From Sulfuricaulis sp. (lineage in GTDB: Bacteria; Pseudomonadota; Gammaproteobacteria; Acidiferrobacterales; Sulfurifustaceae): a stretch of DNA of 64,000 nucleotides. The stretch is taken from NCBI RefSeq assembly GCF_024653915.1, contig NZ_JANLGY010000004.1, positions 1 to 64,000 of the forward strand, given 5' to 3'. Made by a program: the position numbers and the translations under genes. Below the pieces are notes generated by a model. That model was not told where the DNA came from, did no database searches, and was given only the letters and a program-made list of their open reading frames with translations. Below, in pieces: positions 1-7,567 of the stretch; the first letter of the stretch is position 1, and every line of letters begins with the position of its first letter.

Positions 1-27
1 CGTGAACACACGTTAAGTGTGTTCACG
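1..27. repeat. Perfect hairpin at the window edge
   Basis: An 11-base arm CGTGAACACAC is followed by a 5-base loop and its exact complement. On the plus strand it is followed by AAAACTCC rather than a T run, so it is not a typical intrinsic terminator in that direction. The 97 bases between it and the first gene hold no further recognisable element. Confidence 0.6.
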
Positions 28-124
28 AAAACTCCGCTTCACCCTACCGTCTCGACATCAGGCGCAAGGTAATCTTGTGAGTGCTCTTAATCAAAAGGAA
101 TGATTCATAACGGACGATGAACGG

Positions 125-2056
125 ATGAAAGAAATTCTCTGGTACTTCCGTTCACGCGCCGCCGCCTTTACGCATGACGTGGCGATGGTTCCCATCGCCT
201 GGTTCGGCGCCTACTGGCTTCGTTTCAATCTCGAACCGATTCCCGAAGGTTTTTTCAACCAGGCGCTGATATTGCTGCCGGTGGTGTGGAGCGTGCAGGG
301 CGGAATGTTCTGGTATTTCGGACTCTACCGCGGCATCTGGCGGTTTGCCTCGATCCCGGACCTGGTGCGCATTATCAAGGCCGTCGCGGCAGGGGTGGCC
401 GTGGCCGCGGCAGTCAGTTTCATTCTCACCCGTCTGCAAAGCGTTCCTCGTTCGGTTTTTATTCTGGATGGCATCCTGCTTGTGTTGCTATTGGGAGGGC
501 CTAGGTTTGTATATCGCTGGTTCAAGGATCGGCATCTGCACGGTTCTGCCCATGCCTCCAGTCTTTATGCGAATGACGAAATCAAGAATGCGTTGATAGT
601 CGGTGCCGGCAAGGCCGGTGAAATGCTGGTGCGTGATCTGCTCCGCGAGCAGAGTGGTCCTTACTACCCGGTCGCTTTTGTTGATGACGATACCAGCAAA
701 ATCGGCAAGGAAATTCATGGTATTCCCGTTACCGGAACCTGTGACGAGGTTCCCGGCATCGTCACGAAACTGGGTGTCGACCTGATTATTATCGCCTTGC
801 CTTCGGCGACGTCACGTCAGATCCGTCGCATTGTCGAGATTTGCGAAACCACTAAGCTGCCTTTCCGCATCCTGCCGCAGCTACAGGATCTTGTCAGCGG
901 CCGGGCGAGCCTCAAGGATTTGCGGGATGTAAAAATTGAGGATCTGCTGGGAAGGGAGCCGGTCAGCCTCGACTGGCGCGCCATTACCGACGCGACGCAC
1001 GGCAAGACGATTCTTGTCACCGGCGGCGGCGGTTCCATCGGTGCCGAGCTTTGCCGTCAAATTGCCCGGCTCAAGCCAGGGAAACTCGTCATTCTTGAAC
1101 GTAGCGAGTTCAATTTATACAACATTGATCTTGAATTACGGCGCGACATCCCGGACCTGCCCCTTGCCAGCCTGCTCGGCGATACCAATGATGTTGTGCA
1201 GGTGGAAAATATATTGCGCAATTATTCGCCCGCCGTAATTTATCATGCTGCCGCCTACAAACATGTCCCGATTCTCGAGGACCAGACACGCGCTGCCGTA
1301 ACCAATAATATATTGGGAACGCGCGTGATGGCCGATCTCGCTGACAAATACGGATGCGAATCGTTTGTGATGGTATCCACGGATAAGGCGGTCAATCCCG
1401 CCAATGTCATGGGCGCCAGCAAACGTGTGGCCGAAATGTATTGCCAGGGTTTGAATGCCAGATCCAAGACACGCTTCATCACCGTGCGGTTTGGCAATGT
1501 CCTTGGTTCTTCCGGCAGTGTTATCCCCTTGTTTCAACAGCAGATTGTGCAAGGCGGCCCTGTCACGGTAACGCATCCGGAAATCTCGCGCTACTTCATG
1601 ACTATCCCCGAGGCGAGTCAGCTCATTCTTCAGGCGGGTGTAATTGGAAAGGGGGGAGAAATCTTTGTGCTGGATATGGGAGAACCGGTTAAAATTTCCT
1701 ATCTCGCCGAACAATTGATACGCCTGTCCGGAAAAATCCCCGGTGAGGATATCGAAATTGTCTATACCGGGTTGCGTCCGGGCGAGAAGCTTCACGAAGA
1801 ACTTTTCCATGATGCGGAAGAACTGGCGGAAACCAGCCACCCCAAAATCCTGTTGGCGCACTGCCGTATGATGGATAAAGACTCGCTTGAGAAATCCTTC
1901 GATGTCATGCAGCAGGCTTGTGAGCAAGGAAATGATATCTCTTTGAGAGGCATGCTGGCGGAACTGGTTCCAGAGCATACCGGTCTGGTTGCTTCGCCAA
2001 CGATTGGGGGCAAAACTGCCGTGGTGGTTCCCTTGAAACAGACAAATTCTCCCTGA
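125..2056 (+). CDS. Polysaccharide biosynthesis nucleoside-diphosphate sugar epimerase/dehydratase (FlaA1/WbpM/CapD type)
   Basis: A 643-residue membrane-bound enzyme of the family that makes 4-keto-6-deoxy UDP-sugars for surface polysaccharide. The first ~115 residues hold about four hydrophobic helices. A CoA-binding-like Rossmann domain follows (NALIVGAGKAGEMLVRDLL, about residue 155), then an extended SDR domain starting at ILVTGGGGSIGAEL (about 295). The catalytic stretch reads STDKAVNPANVMGASK, with M-x3-K in place of the usual Y-x3-K, as is known for the PglF/WbpM branch. The C-terminal GLRPGEKLHEELF is also typical of the family. It lies 45 bases upstream of ugd and galU, suggesting a sugar-nucleotide operon. 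The exact sugar product cannot be read from sequence. Confidence 0.93.
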   Translation: MKEILWYFRSRAAAFTHDVAMVPIAWFGAYWLRFNLEPIPEGFFNQALILLPVVWSVQGGMFWYFGLYRGIWRFASIPDLVRIIKAVAAGVAVAAAVSFILTRLQSVPRSVFILDGILLVLLLGGPRFVYRWFKDRHLHGSAHASSLYANDEIKNALIVGAGKAGEMLVRDLLREQSGPYYPVAFVDDDTSKIGKEIHGIPVTGTCDEVPGIVTKLGVDLIIIALPSATSRQIRRIVEICETTKLPFRILPQLQDLVSGRASLKDLRDVKIEDLLGREPVSLDWRAITDATHGKTILVTGGGGSIGAELCRQIARLKPGKLVILERSEFNLYNIDLELRRDIPDLPLASLLGDTNDVVQVENILRNYSPAVIYHAAAYKHVPILEDQTRAAVTNNILGTRVMADLADKYGCESFVMVSTDKAVNPANVMGASKRVAEMYCQGLNARSKTRFITVRFGNVLGSSGSVIPLFQQQIVQGGPVTVTHPEISRYFMTIPEASQLILQAGVIGKGGEIFVLDMGEPVKISYLAEQLIRLSGKIPGEDIEIVYTGLRPGEKLHEELFHDAEELAETSHPKILLAHCRMMDKDSLEKSFDVMQQACEQGNDISLRGMLAELVPEHTGLVASPTIGGKTAVVVPLKQTNSP

Positions 2057-2101
2057 GAGAGTCCAGAAACATATACAAATCATTTCGCGGGTAATTCATT
2101 C

Positions 2102-3433
2102 ATGAAGTTAACGATCATCGGAACAGGCTACGTTGGCCTGGTAACGGGAGCCTGTTTCGCGGAAATGGGCAACACTGTTACTTGTGTTGACATCGACGAA
2201 AAAAAAATAGCTGGCCTCAAAAATGGCATTTTGCCGATATACGAACCGGGCCTGGAATCCATTGTAATAAACAATTACAAAAACGGCCGCCTGCAATTCT
2301 GCGCGTCGCTCGCAGATCCATCCGCGAAATCCAGTGTTTATTTTATAGCAGTGGGCACCCCGCCTGGCGAGGACGGTTCGGCGGACCTGCGATATGTTTT
2401 GACCGTTGCCCGTGAGATTGGACAGCACATTAACGATTACACCGTTGTGGTGGATAAATCGACCGTCCCGGTAGGCACGGCGGACAAAGTTAATGCTTCC
2501 ATTCGCAATGAATTAACCAATAGGGGCGTAAAGGTGGCTTATGACGTTGTAAGTAATCCTGAATTTCTCAAAGAGGGTGCGGCGGTTGAGGATTTTATGC
2601 GCCCGGACCGCGTCATCATCGGCACCGACAGCGAACAAGTCCGAAAGGTTATGCGCGATCTCTATCTTCCATTCATGCGCAACCATGAGCGTCTGATCTT
2701 TATGGGTGTGCGCGATGCCGAGATGAGCAAGTACGCCGGCAATGCCATGCTCGCCACCAAGATCTCATTCATGAATGAGATTGCCAATCTTTGTGAGCGT
2801 ATGGGGGTCGATATCGAGAACGTCCGCCAGGGCATCGGCTCAGATTCGCGGATTGGGCATTCATTCATCTATCCAGGTGCGGGGTATGGTGGGTCTTGCT
2901 TTCCGAAGGACGTCAAGGCGCTGATTCGGATGGCCAAAGATCAGAACTTTGAGCCTATGGTGCTTAATGCTGTGGAACAAAGAAATGAGACTCAAAAGCA
3001 CGTGTTGTTTGAAAAAATCAGCCAGCGTTTTGGCGCTAAACTCAAAGGTCTGACATTTGGTCTCTGGGGCCTGGCATTCAAGCCAGGCACGGATGACATG
3101 CGCGAGGCCCCATCAGTGGTTTTGCTAGAGAAACTCATGAATGCTGGCGCTATCGTGAAGGCCTATGACCCGGTCGCGATGCCGACTGCCAAACGCGAAC
3201 TACCCAATGAATGGTTTAAGACCGGACAGCTGAAGCTCGTCGATGAGCAATACAGCGCGCTCGATGGGACAGATGCCATGGTTCTTGTGACGGAATGGAA
3301 ACCTTTCCGTCATCCTGATTTCAGCCGTATCAAGAAGATCATGAAAAACGCTGTGATATTCGACGGCCGCAATCAATATGATCCGACGCTTCTGCGAGAA
3401 GCTGGATTTGAGTACAGTGGCATCGGGCGCTGA
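2102..3433 (+). CDS. ugd: UDP-glucose 6-dehydrogenase
   Basis: A cytosolic NAD-dependent enzyme that oxidises UDP-glucose to UDP-glucuronate for surface polysaccharide. The N-terminal Rossmann motif is IGTGYVGLVTGACFAEMG. The catalytic cysteine lies in PGAGYGGSCFPKDVKAL at about residue 260. The C-terminal UDP-binding domain has LTFGLWGLAFKPGTDDMREA. The length of 443 residues is normal for the family. It precedes galU by 31 bases; GalU makes UDP-glucose, the substrate of this enzyme, so the pair forms a short pathway. No separate promoter is evident. Confidence 0.96.
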   Translation: MKLTIIGTGYVGLVTGACFAEMGNTVTCVDIDEKKIAGLKNGILPIYEPGLESIVINNYKNGRLQFCASLADPSAKSSVYFIAVGTPPGEDGSADLRYVLTVAREIGQHINDYTVVVDKSTVPVGTADKVNASIRNELTNRGVKVAYDVVSNPEFLKEGAAVEDFMRPDRVIIGTDSEQVRKVMRDLYLPFMRNHERLIFMGVRDAEMSKYAGNAMLATKISFMNEIANLCERMGVDIENVRQGIGSDSRIGHSFIYPGAGYGGSCFPKDVKALIRMAKDQNFEPMVLNAVEQRNETQKHVLFEKISQRFGAKLKGLTFGLWGLAFKPGTDDMREAPSVVLLEKLMNAGAIVKAYDPVAMPTAKRELPNEWFKTGQLKLVDEQYSALDGTDAMVLVTEWKPFRHPDFSRIKKIMKNAVIFDGRNQYDPTLLREAGFEYSGIGR

Positions 3434-3464
3434 GCGCTAACAAAATAAATTCACGGGCAGAAGA

Positions 3465-4334
3465 ATGAAAAAAGTTACCAAGGCAGTATTTCCAGTCGCC
3501 GGTCTCGGCACACGTTTTCTGCCGGTCACCAAAGCGAGCCCCAAGGAAATGCTTCCCATCGTCGACAAACCGCTTATCCAGTATGCCGCGGAAGAAGCGA
3601 TTGCTGCCGGTATTGATGAACTGATTTTTGTTACGGGACGAAACAAGCGCTCGATCGAAGATCATTTCGACAAGGCCTATGAATTGGAAGCCGAACTTCA
3701 GGCGGACGGTAAGCATGACTTGTTGTCCGTTGTGCAAAACGTTCTTCCCAACCGGGCCTCCTGTGTGTACATACGCCAGACTGAAGCCCTTGGGCTGGGC
3801 CATGCGGTCCTGCGCGCCAAGCAGGTAGTGGGTGATGATCCTTTCGCCGTCATACTCGCCGACGACCTCATCCGCAGTGAGCCCGGGACCCTCAAGCAAA
3901 TGGTGGATCTGTATCAGTCCTGCCAGTGTTCTGTCATTGGGGTCCAGAATGTCTCGCGCGATGAGACTCAAAGTTACGGAATCGTAAAAGCGAAAGCTCA
4001 GGGGCCGCGTATTCATATCGTGGAGGGCATCGTGGAAAAACCTTCCCCTGAGAACGCCCCGTCTACGCTGGCGGTGGTTGGCCGGTATATCCTGACGCCA
4101 CGAATTTTCAGCTTGCTTGAGGGCGTCACACCCGGCACAGGAGGGGAAATCCAACTAACGGACGGTATCGCGGCGCTGCTATCCCACGAGAAAGTGCTGG
4201 CCTATGAGTTCATCGGAAAACGTTATGATTGCGGTAGCAAATTCGGCTACCTGCAGGCGACGGTTGAATATGCGCTGGAACATCCCGAGCTCAAGGATAA
4301 ATTCCATGCCTATCTTAAAAACCTAAAATTTTGA
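3465..4334 (+). CDS. galU: UTP-glucose-1-phosphate uridylyltransferase
   Basis: A 289-residue cytosolic nucleotidyltransferase that makes UDP-glucose from UTP and glucose 1-phosphate. The nucleotide-binding signature is [20 protein letters not shown] at the N-terminus, followed by the lysine-containing EKP motif ([15 protein letters not shown], about residue 190) and [10 protein letters not shown]. Length and domain order match bacterial GalU. It is co-directional with ugd and probably shares its transcript. The 144 bases after it, before the DsrE-like gene, hold only a good ribosome-binding site for the next gene. Confidence 0.96.
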   Translation: MKKVTKAVFPVAGLGTRFLPVTKASPKEMLPIVDKPLIQYAAEEAIAAGIDELIFVTGRNKRSIEDHFDKAYELEAELQADGKHDLLSVVQNVLPNRASCVYIRQTEALGLGHAVLRAKQVVGDDPFAVILADDLIRSEPGTLKQMVDLYQSCQCSVIGVQNVSRDETQSYGIVKAKAQGPRIHIVEGIVEKPSPENAPSTLAVVGRYILTPRIFSLLEGVTPGTGGEIQLTDGIAALLSHEKVLAYEFIGKRYDCGSKFGYLQATVEYALEHPELKDKFHAYLKNLKF

Positions 4335-4478
4335 TTTTGGTCAAGACTGTTTCCCTGGCTTGATGTAGGTTCCTGCTAGCTGTATGTCGTTGAAGGGCAG
4401 GTAGCTTTGGCAAGCGGGGGGCAGATATAATTCGCTGATCCCAGATACCAGCATATCGCCAGTATTCAGGAGAAACTC

Positions 4479-4847
4479 ATGGCTGACAAATTGATGATTG
4501 TAATGGTGAACACCGACCCCTCGGACCCGTCCGAATTGGGGGCGCCGTTTTTTCAGGCGACAGTGGCGGCGGCCATGGAGTATGAAGTGGAGGTAATCCT
4601 CACCGGGCGCGCGGGTGAGCTGGCTATCAAGGGTGTGGCGGAGAAACTGCATGTACAGGAAGGCAGTCCGAAGTCCGTTTATGACTTCATCAAAGACGCC
4701 CATGAAGCGGGCGTGAAGTTCAAGGTATGCACACCGACCCTCGAGCTGTGGGGCAACGAGCTGATCCCCGAGATCGAGGAAACTGTGGGCGGCGCCTATG
4801 TCATCAGCCAGGCGATGGACGAGGACGTCGTTACCTTTACTTATTAA
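4479..4847 (+). CDS. DsrE-family protein (stand-alone)
   Basis: A 122-residue soluble protein with the DsrE/F/H-like alpha-beta fold. It opens with a hydrophobic strand (LMIVMVNTDPSD), has FFQATVAAAMEYEVEVILTG in the middle, and a single cysteine in the C-terminal half (FKVCTPTLELWG), where members of the family carry their sulfur-binding cysteine. It starts after AGGAGAAACTC, a good ribosome-binding site. It lies about 39 kb from dsrEFH, between galU and hpt, so it is not part of the dsr operon. A role in sulfur transfer is inferred only from the family and from the sulfur-oxidising setting. Confidence 0.75.
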   Translation: MADKLMIVMVNTDPSDPSELGAPFFQATVAAAMEYEVEVILTGRAGELAIKGVAEKLHVQEGSPKSVYDFIKDAHEAGVKFKVCTPTLELWGNELIPEIEETVGGAYVISQAMDEDVVTFTY

Positions 4848-4870
4848 TCACCTGATTAAAAAATCCAACG

Positions 4871-5434
4871 TTGAATCCCATTAACGCGCAGCAGGCATGG
4901 GAAGTGCTGCAGCGGGCGGACTGTCTCTATTCTCCCGAGAGAGTGGAAGCGGCGCTCGCGGACATGGCCGCGCGCATCAACCAGACCCTTGCCGGTACAG
5001 ACCCCCTTGTGGTCTGTGTCATGACCGGCGGTGTGGTACCGTTCGGTCAGATCCTTCCCCGGCTGAAATTCCCACTTCAAATTGATTATGTTCATGCCAC
5101 CCGCTATGGAAAAAAGTTACAAGGTGGCCAGTTGCAGTGGATATCCGGTCCGCATCAAGACCCGCGCGGCCGGGTCGTGCTGCTGATTGACGATATCCTC
5201 GATGAGGGCACGACGCTGGCCGGTATCGAGGCGCGCTACCGGGCCGAGGGCGCGCGTGAAGTTTACAAGGCGGCGCTGGTGGTGAAGAGTCGCCCGCGCC
5301 AGTATGACGTTAAGGTGGAATTTGCCGGGCTTGAAGTTCCGGATCGCTATGTGTTCGGTTGTGGCATGGACTACAAGGGTTATCTTCGCAACATTCCGGG
5401 AATTTACGCCGAGGGCGAGGCGGAGTCTTCGTGA
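4871..5434 (+). CDS. hpt: Hypoxanthine-guanine phosphoribosyltransferase
   Basis: A purine-salvage enzyme that attaches hypoxanthine or guanine to PRPP. The PRPP-binding motif VVLLIDDILDEGTTLAGI is at about residue 100 and the protein is 187 residues, the normal length. The start is a TTG at 4871, only 23 bases after the DsrE-like gene; no ATG in frame would preserve the conserved N-terminal region. It is followed on the same strand by the thioinosine phosphorylase gene, also purine salvage, after a 217-base gap filled by a palindromic repeat. Confidence 0.92.
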   Translation: MNPINAQQAWEVLQRADCLYSPERVEAALADMAARINQTLAGTDPLVVCVMTGGVVPFGQILPRLKFPLQIDYVHATRYGKKLQGGQLQWISGPHQDPRGRVVLLIDDILDEGTTLAGIEARYRAEGAREVYKAALVVKSRPRQYDVKVEFAGLEVPDRYVFGCGMDYKGYLRNIPGIYAEGEAESS

Positions 5435-5460
5435 ATGTCCTGTGGGTGAGCTGGAAAATA

Positions 5461-5640
5461 TGCGAGTGTCCAATGGACACTCGCATCCGGCGAACGGGCG
5501 GCATGGATGCCGCCCTGGAGGATGAGCGAAGCATGGAATGCGCAGCGAATCCTTCACGCCGTCGAGCGAGAGACAGGGACGTCGAACTGGGGGTGCGACA
5601 GGGATGTTACGCTGTAGGTAGACAAACGAAGAATAGTCGA
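5461..5640. repeat. Linked-hairpin repeat between hpt and MTIP genes
   Basis: A 25-base palindrome (5461-5485; arms TGCGAGTGTCCA and its complement round one base) is followed by CGGCGAAC and a second hairpin, GGGCGGCATGGATGCCGCCC. After this come segments reading GACAGGGACGTCGAACTGGG and GCGACAGGGATGTTACGC. The same plan recurs at 26995-27125 and 55195-55450. No start codon with a plausible coding frame lies inside. Confidence 0.75.
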
Positions 5641-5651
5641 AGGGACAATAT

Positions 5652-6404
5652 ATGACGGCAGTAGCAATCATCGGTGGCAGTGGCTTGACCAATCTCAAAA
5701 ACCTGCGCATCACGCGGCGAGAGGTTATACGCACGCCCTATGGTGAGCCATCGGCACCCATGGTTTTCGGGCAACTGGGAGGGCAGGAAGCCGTATTCCT
5801 GCCCCGTCACGGGGCCGGGCACACGATCCCGCCGCATGAGGTTAATTACCGCGCCAACATTTGGGCAATCAAACAGACCGGTGTCGACAAGGTAATTGCC
5901 GTCAATGCCGTGGGCGGTATCTCACCCGACTATCTGGCTTCAGGTACCTTGGTGGTGCCTGACCAGATTATTGATTACACCTATGGGCGCGCCAATACGT
6001 TTTTCGGCAGTGAACACAAAAAGGTGACCCACGTTGATTTTACCTTTCCCTATTGTGAATCGCTGCGTCAGACTGTCATTCAGGCTGCGGCGCGCACCCA
6101 GTTCAAGGTGGTGGGGCGGGGAACCTATGGTGCAACCCAGGGCCCCCGCTTCGAAAGCGCGGCGGAAATTCGGCGCATGGAGCGTGACGGGGCAGATGTC
6201 GTTGGCATGACAGGCATGCCTGAGGCTGGCCTCGCACGTGAACTGGAGCTTTGTTACGTCTCTATTGCCCTGGTGGTAAACCCGGCGGCCGGCAAGGCCA
6301 AGGACACTATCAGCATCAAGGAAATTGAAAAGAATCTGGAAACGGGCATGGTGTCGGTACGTTCACTGTTGGAGCAGGTGATTCCCCTGATTGTTCAGGG
6401 CTGA
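5652..6404 (+). CDS. S-methyl-5'-thioinosine phosphorylase (MTAP/PNP family)
   Basis: A 250-residue nucleoside phosphorylase that salvages purine and methylthioribose from methylthio-nucleosides produced by polyamine synthesis. The phosphate-binding and substrate motifs are AIIGGSGLTNLKNL at the start, LPRHGAGHTIPPHEVNYRAN at about residue 55, and the substrate loop VVGMTGMPEAGLARELEL at about 185. The MTGMPEA version resembles the Pseudomonas enzyme specific for methylthioinosine, so that activity is preferred over methylthioadenosine phosphorylase, although the two cannot be fully separated by eye. Its 3' end overlaps the convergent csiV gene by 10 bases. Confidence 0.85.
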   Translation: MTAVAIIGGSGLTNLKNLRITRREVIRTPYGEPSAPMVFGQLGGQEAVFLPRHGAGHTIPPHEVNYRANIWAIKQTGVDKVIAVNAVGGISPDYLASGTLVVPDQIIDYTYGRANTFFGSEHKKVTHVDFTFPYCESLRQTVIQAAARTQFKVVGRGTYGATQGPRFESAAEIRRMERDGADVVGMTGMPEAGLARELELCYVSIALVVNPAAGKAKDTISIKEIEKNLETGMVSVRSLLEQVIPLIVQG

Positions 6405-6982
6405 CCCGTTGCTTTAGCGGGCGAAACGCGCACCAGTGCGCCAAATTTTGGGTGATCAAAGTATTGGGTCTCCGAAACCTTAATGCGACGGGGCTCATTT
6501 AAACGGTACACCGTAGCGTCTTTCTCCGATACCCCGCTGAAAATTCCCCCACTTTGCATTTCACGCAAGCCCAGATTCAGGTCCAGAATCAGGAAACGGC
6601 TCAGATAGAACCGCAGCGATCCGTCGAGCCCGCCTTCCACATTGCTGATTTTCACCGGCTTTGACACAGACTTGGCTTCGGCGCTCTGTTGCCAGCGTAG
6701 ATGCGCCAGGACGTGATGCCGGCCGGATTTTTCCAGCGCCGTTGACGCGGCTGACAAGGGAGAATCCGCCGGGGGTTTTTCGCCGGCGCCTACTGCTTCA
6801 TTCTTTTGCGCGTTCGCCGGTTTTTCCATGCCACGCGTCCAAAGCTCGCCACCTTCCAGGTCAGACAGCCGATTCTCGAATACGACTATCTCGATCTCAT
6901 ACATATTGGTTGCCGCCGGCGCTGCTTGGAGCGTCGTGACGGGTGCGGTAATCAGAAAAATCATCAGGAATAGTCTTTTCAC
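6395..6982 (-). CDS. csiV: CsiV-family periplasmic protein
   Basis: A 195-residue exported protein. It starts with a clear signal peptide (KRLFLMIFLITAPVTTLQA), followed by YEIEIVVFENR, the hallmark of the CsiV family. The C-terminal half has VEGGLDGSLRFYLSRFLILD and a final strand-rich segment. CsiV was described in Vibrio as a peptidoglycan-binding protein affecting cell shape and D-amino-acid response, and its gene commonly lies next to mfd in gammaproteobacteria, as here. It is divergent from def with about 65 bases between the starts, so the two promoters must lie close together. Confidence 0.8.
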   Translation of the reverse strand: MKRLFLMIFLITAPVTTLQAAPAATNMYEIEIVVFENRLSDLEGGELWTRGMEKPANAQKNEAVGAGEKPPADSPLSAASTALEKSGRHHVLAHLRWQQSAEAKSVSKPVKISNVEGGLDGSLRFYLSRFLILDLNLGLREMQSGGIFSGVSEKDATVYRLNEPRRIKVSETQYFDHPKFGALVRVSPAKATGQP

Positions 6983-7047
6983 GGTATTTCCCTTGCTGTG
7001 ATTAATTTATAGTATCTCTTATTCCCTGCACAATTTCGAGTGATGAG

Positions 7048-7566
7048 ATGACCGTCAGACGCGTACTCAAGATGGGCGATCCGTTGTTGTACCAGAAGGC
7101 CGAGCCGGTGCAGCAGTTCAATACGCCGGAACTCGAAATACTCATTGCCGACATGTTTGACACCATGGCCGAGCTGAGCGGCGCGGGTCTCGCGGCGCCT
7201 CAGATTGGGGTTTCGCAACGCATAGTGATTTTCGGCGTAGAGGCCAATCCACGTTATCCCCACGTAGAACCGGTGCCGACGACCGTGCTGGTGAATCCGG
7301 TGCTGACACCCATCGGCAATGACATGGAAGACGGGTGGGAGGGTTGTCTTAGTGTCCCGGGTTTACGTGGGCTGGTAGCGCGCCATCTCAATCTGCGTTA
7401 TACCGGCTTCGATCAGCACGGAAAGCCGATCGATCGCACGGTTTCCGGGTTCCACGCACGCGTCGTGCAGCATGAATGCGATCATCTCGACGGGGTCCTG
7501 TACCCTATGCGCCTACGCGACATTCGTCTATTGGGTTTTGAAGAGTCCCTGTTTCCCGATCTCTGA
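7048..7566 (+). CDS. def: Peptide deformylase
   Basis: A 172-residue metalloenzyme that removes the formyl group from nascent proteins. All three signature motifs are present: GLAAPQIGV (about residue 48), EGCLSVPG with the metal-binding cysteine (about 97), and QHECDHLDGVLY with the two metal-binding histidines and catalytic glutamate (about 138). The 3' end is one base from the convergent mfd stop. This copy is not linked to fmt, so a second deformylase elsewhere in the genome is possible. Confidence 0.95.
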   Translation: MTVRRVLKMGDPLLYQKAEPVQQFNTPELEILIADMFDTMAELSGAGLAAPQIGVSQRIVIFGVEANPRYPHVEPVPTTVLVNPVLTPIGNDMEDGWEGCLSVPGLRGLVARHLNLRYTGFDQHGKPIDRTVSGFHARVVQHECDHLDGVLYPMRLRDIRLLGFEESLFPDL

Positions 7567-7567
7567 G

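Noticed and set aside
1-27. Terminator at the window start
   Set aside because: The hairpin is perfect but followed by A residues on the plus strand, and the gene before it is outside the window.
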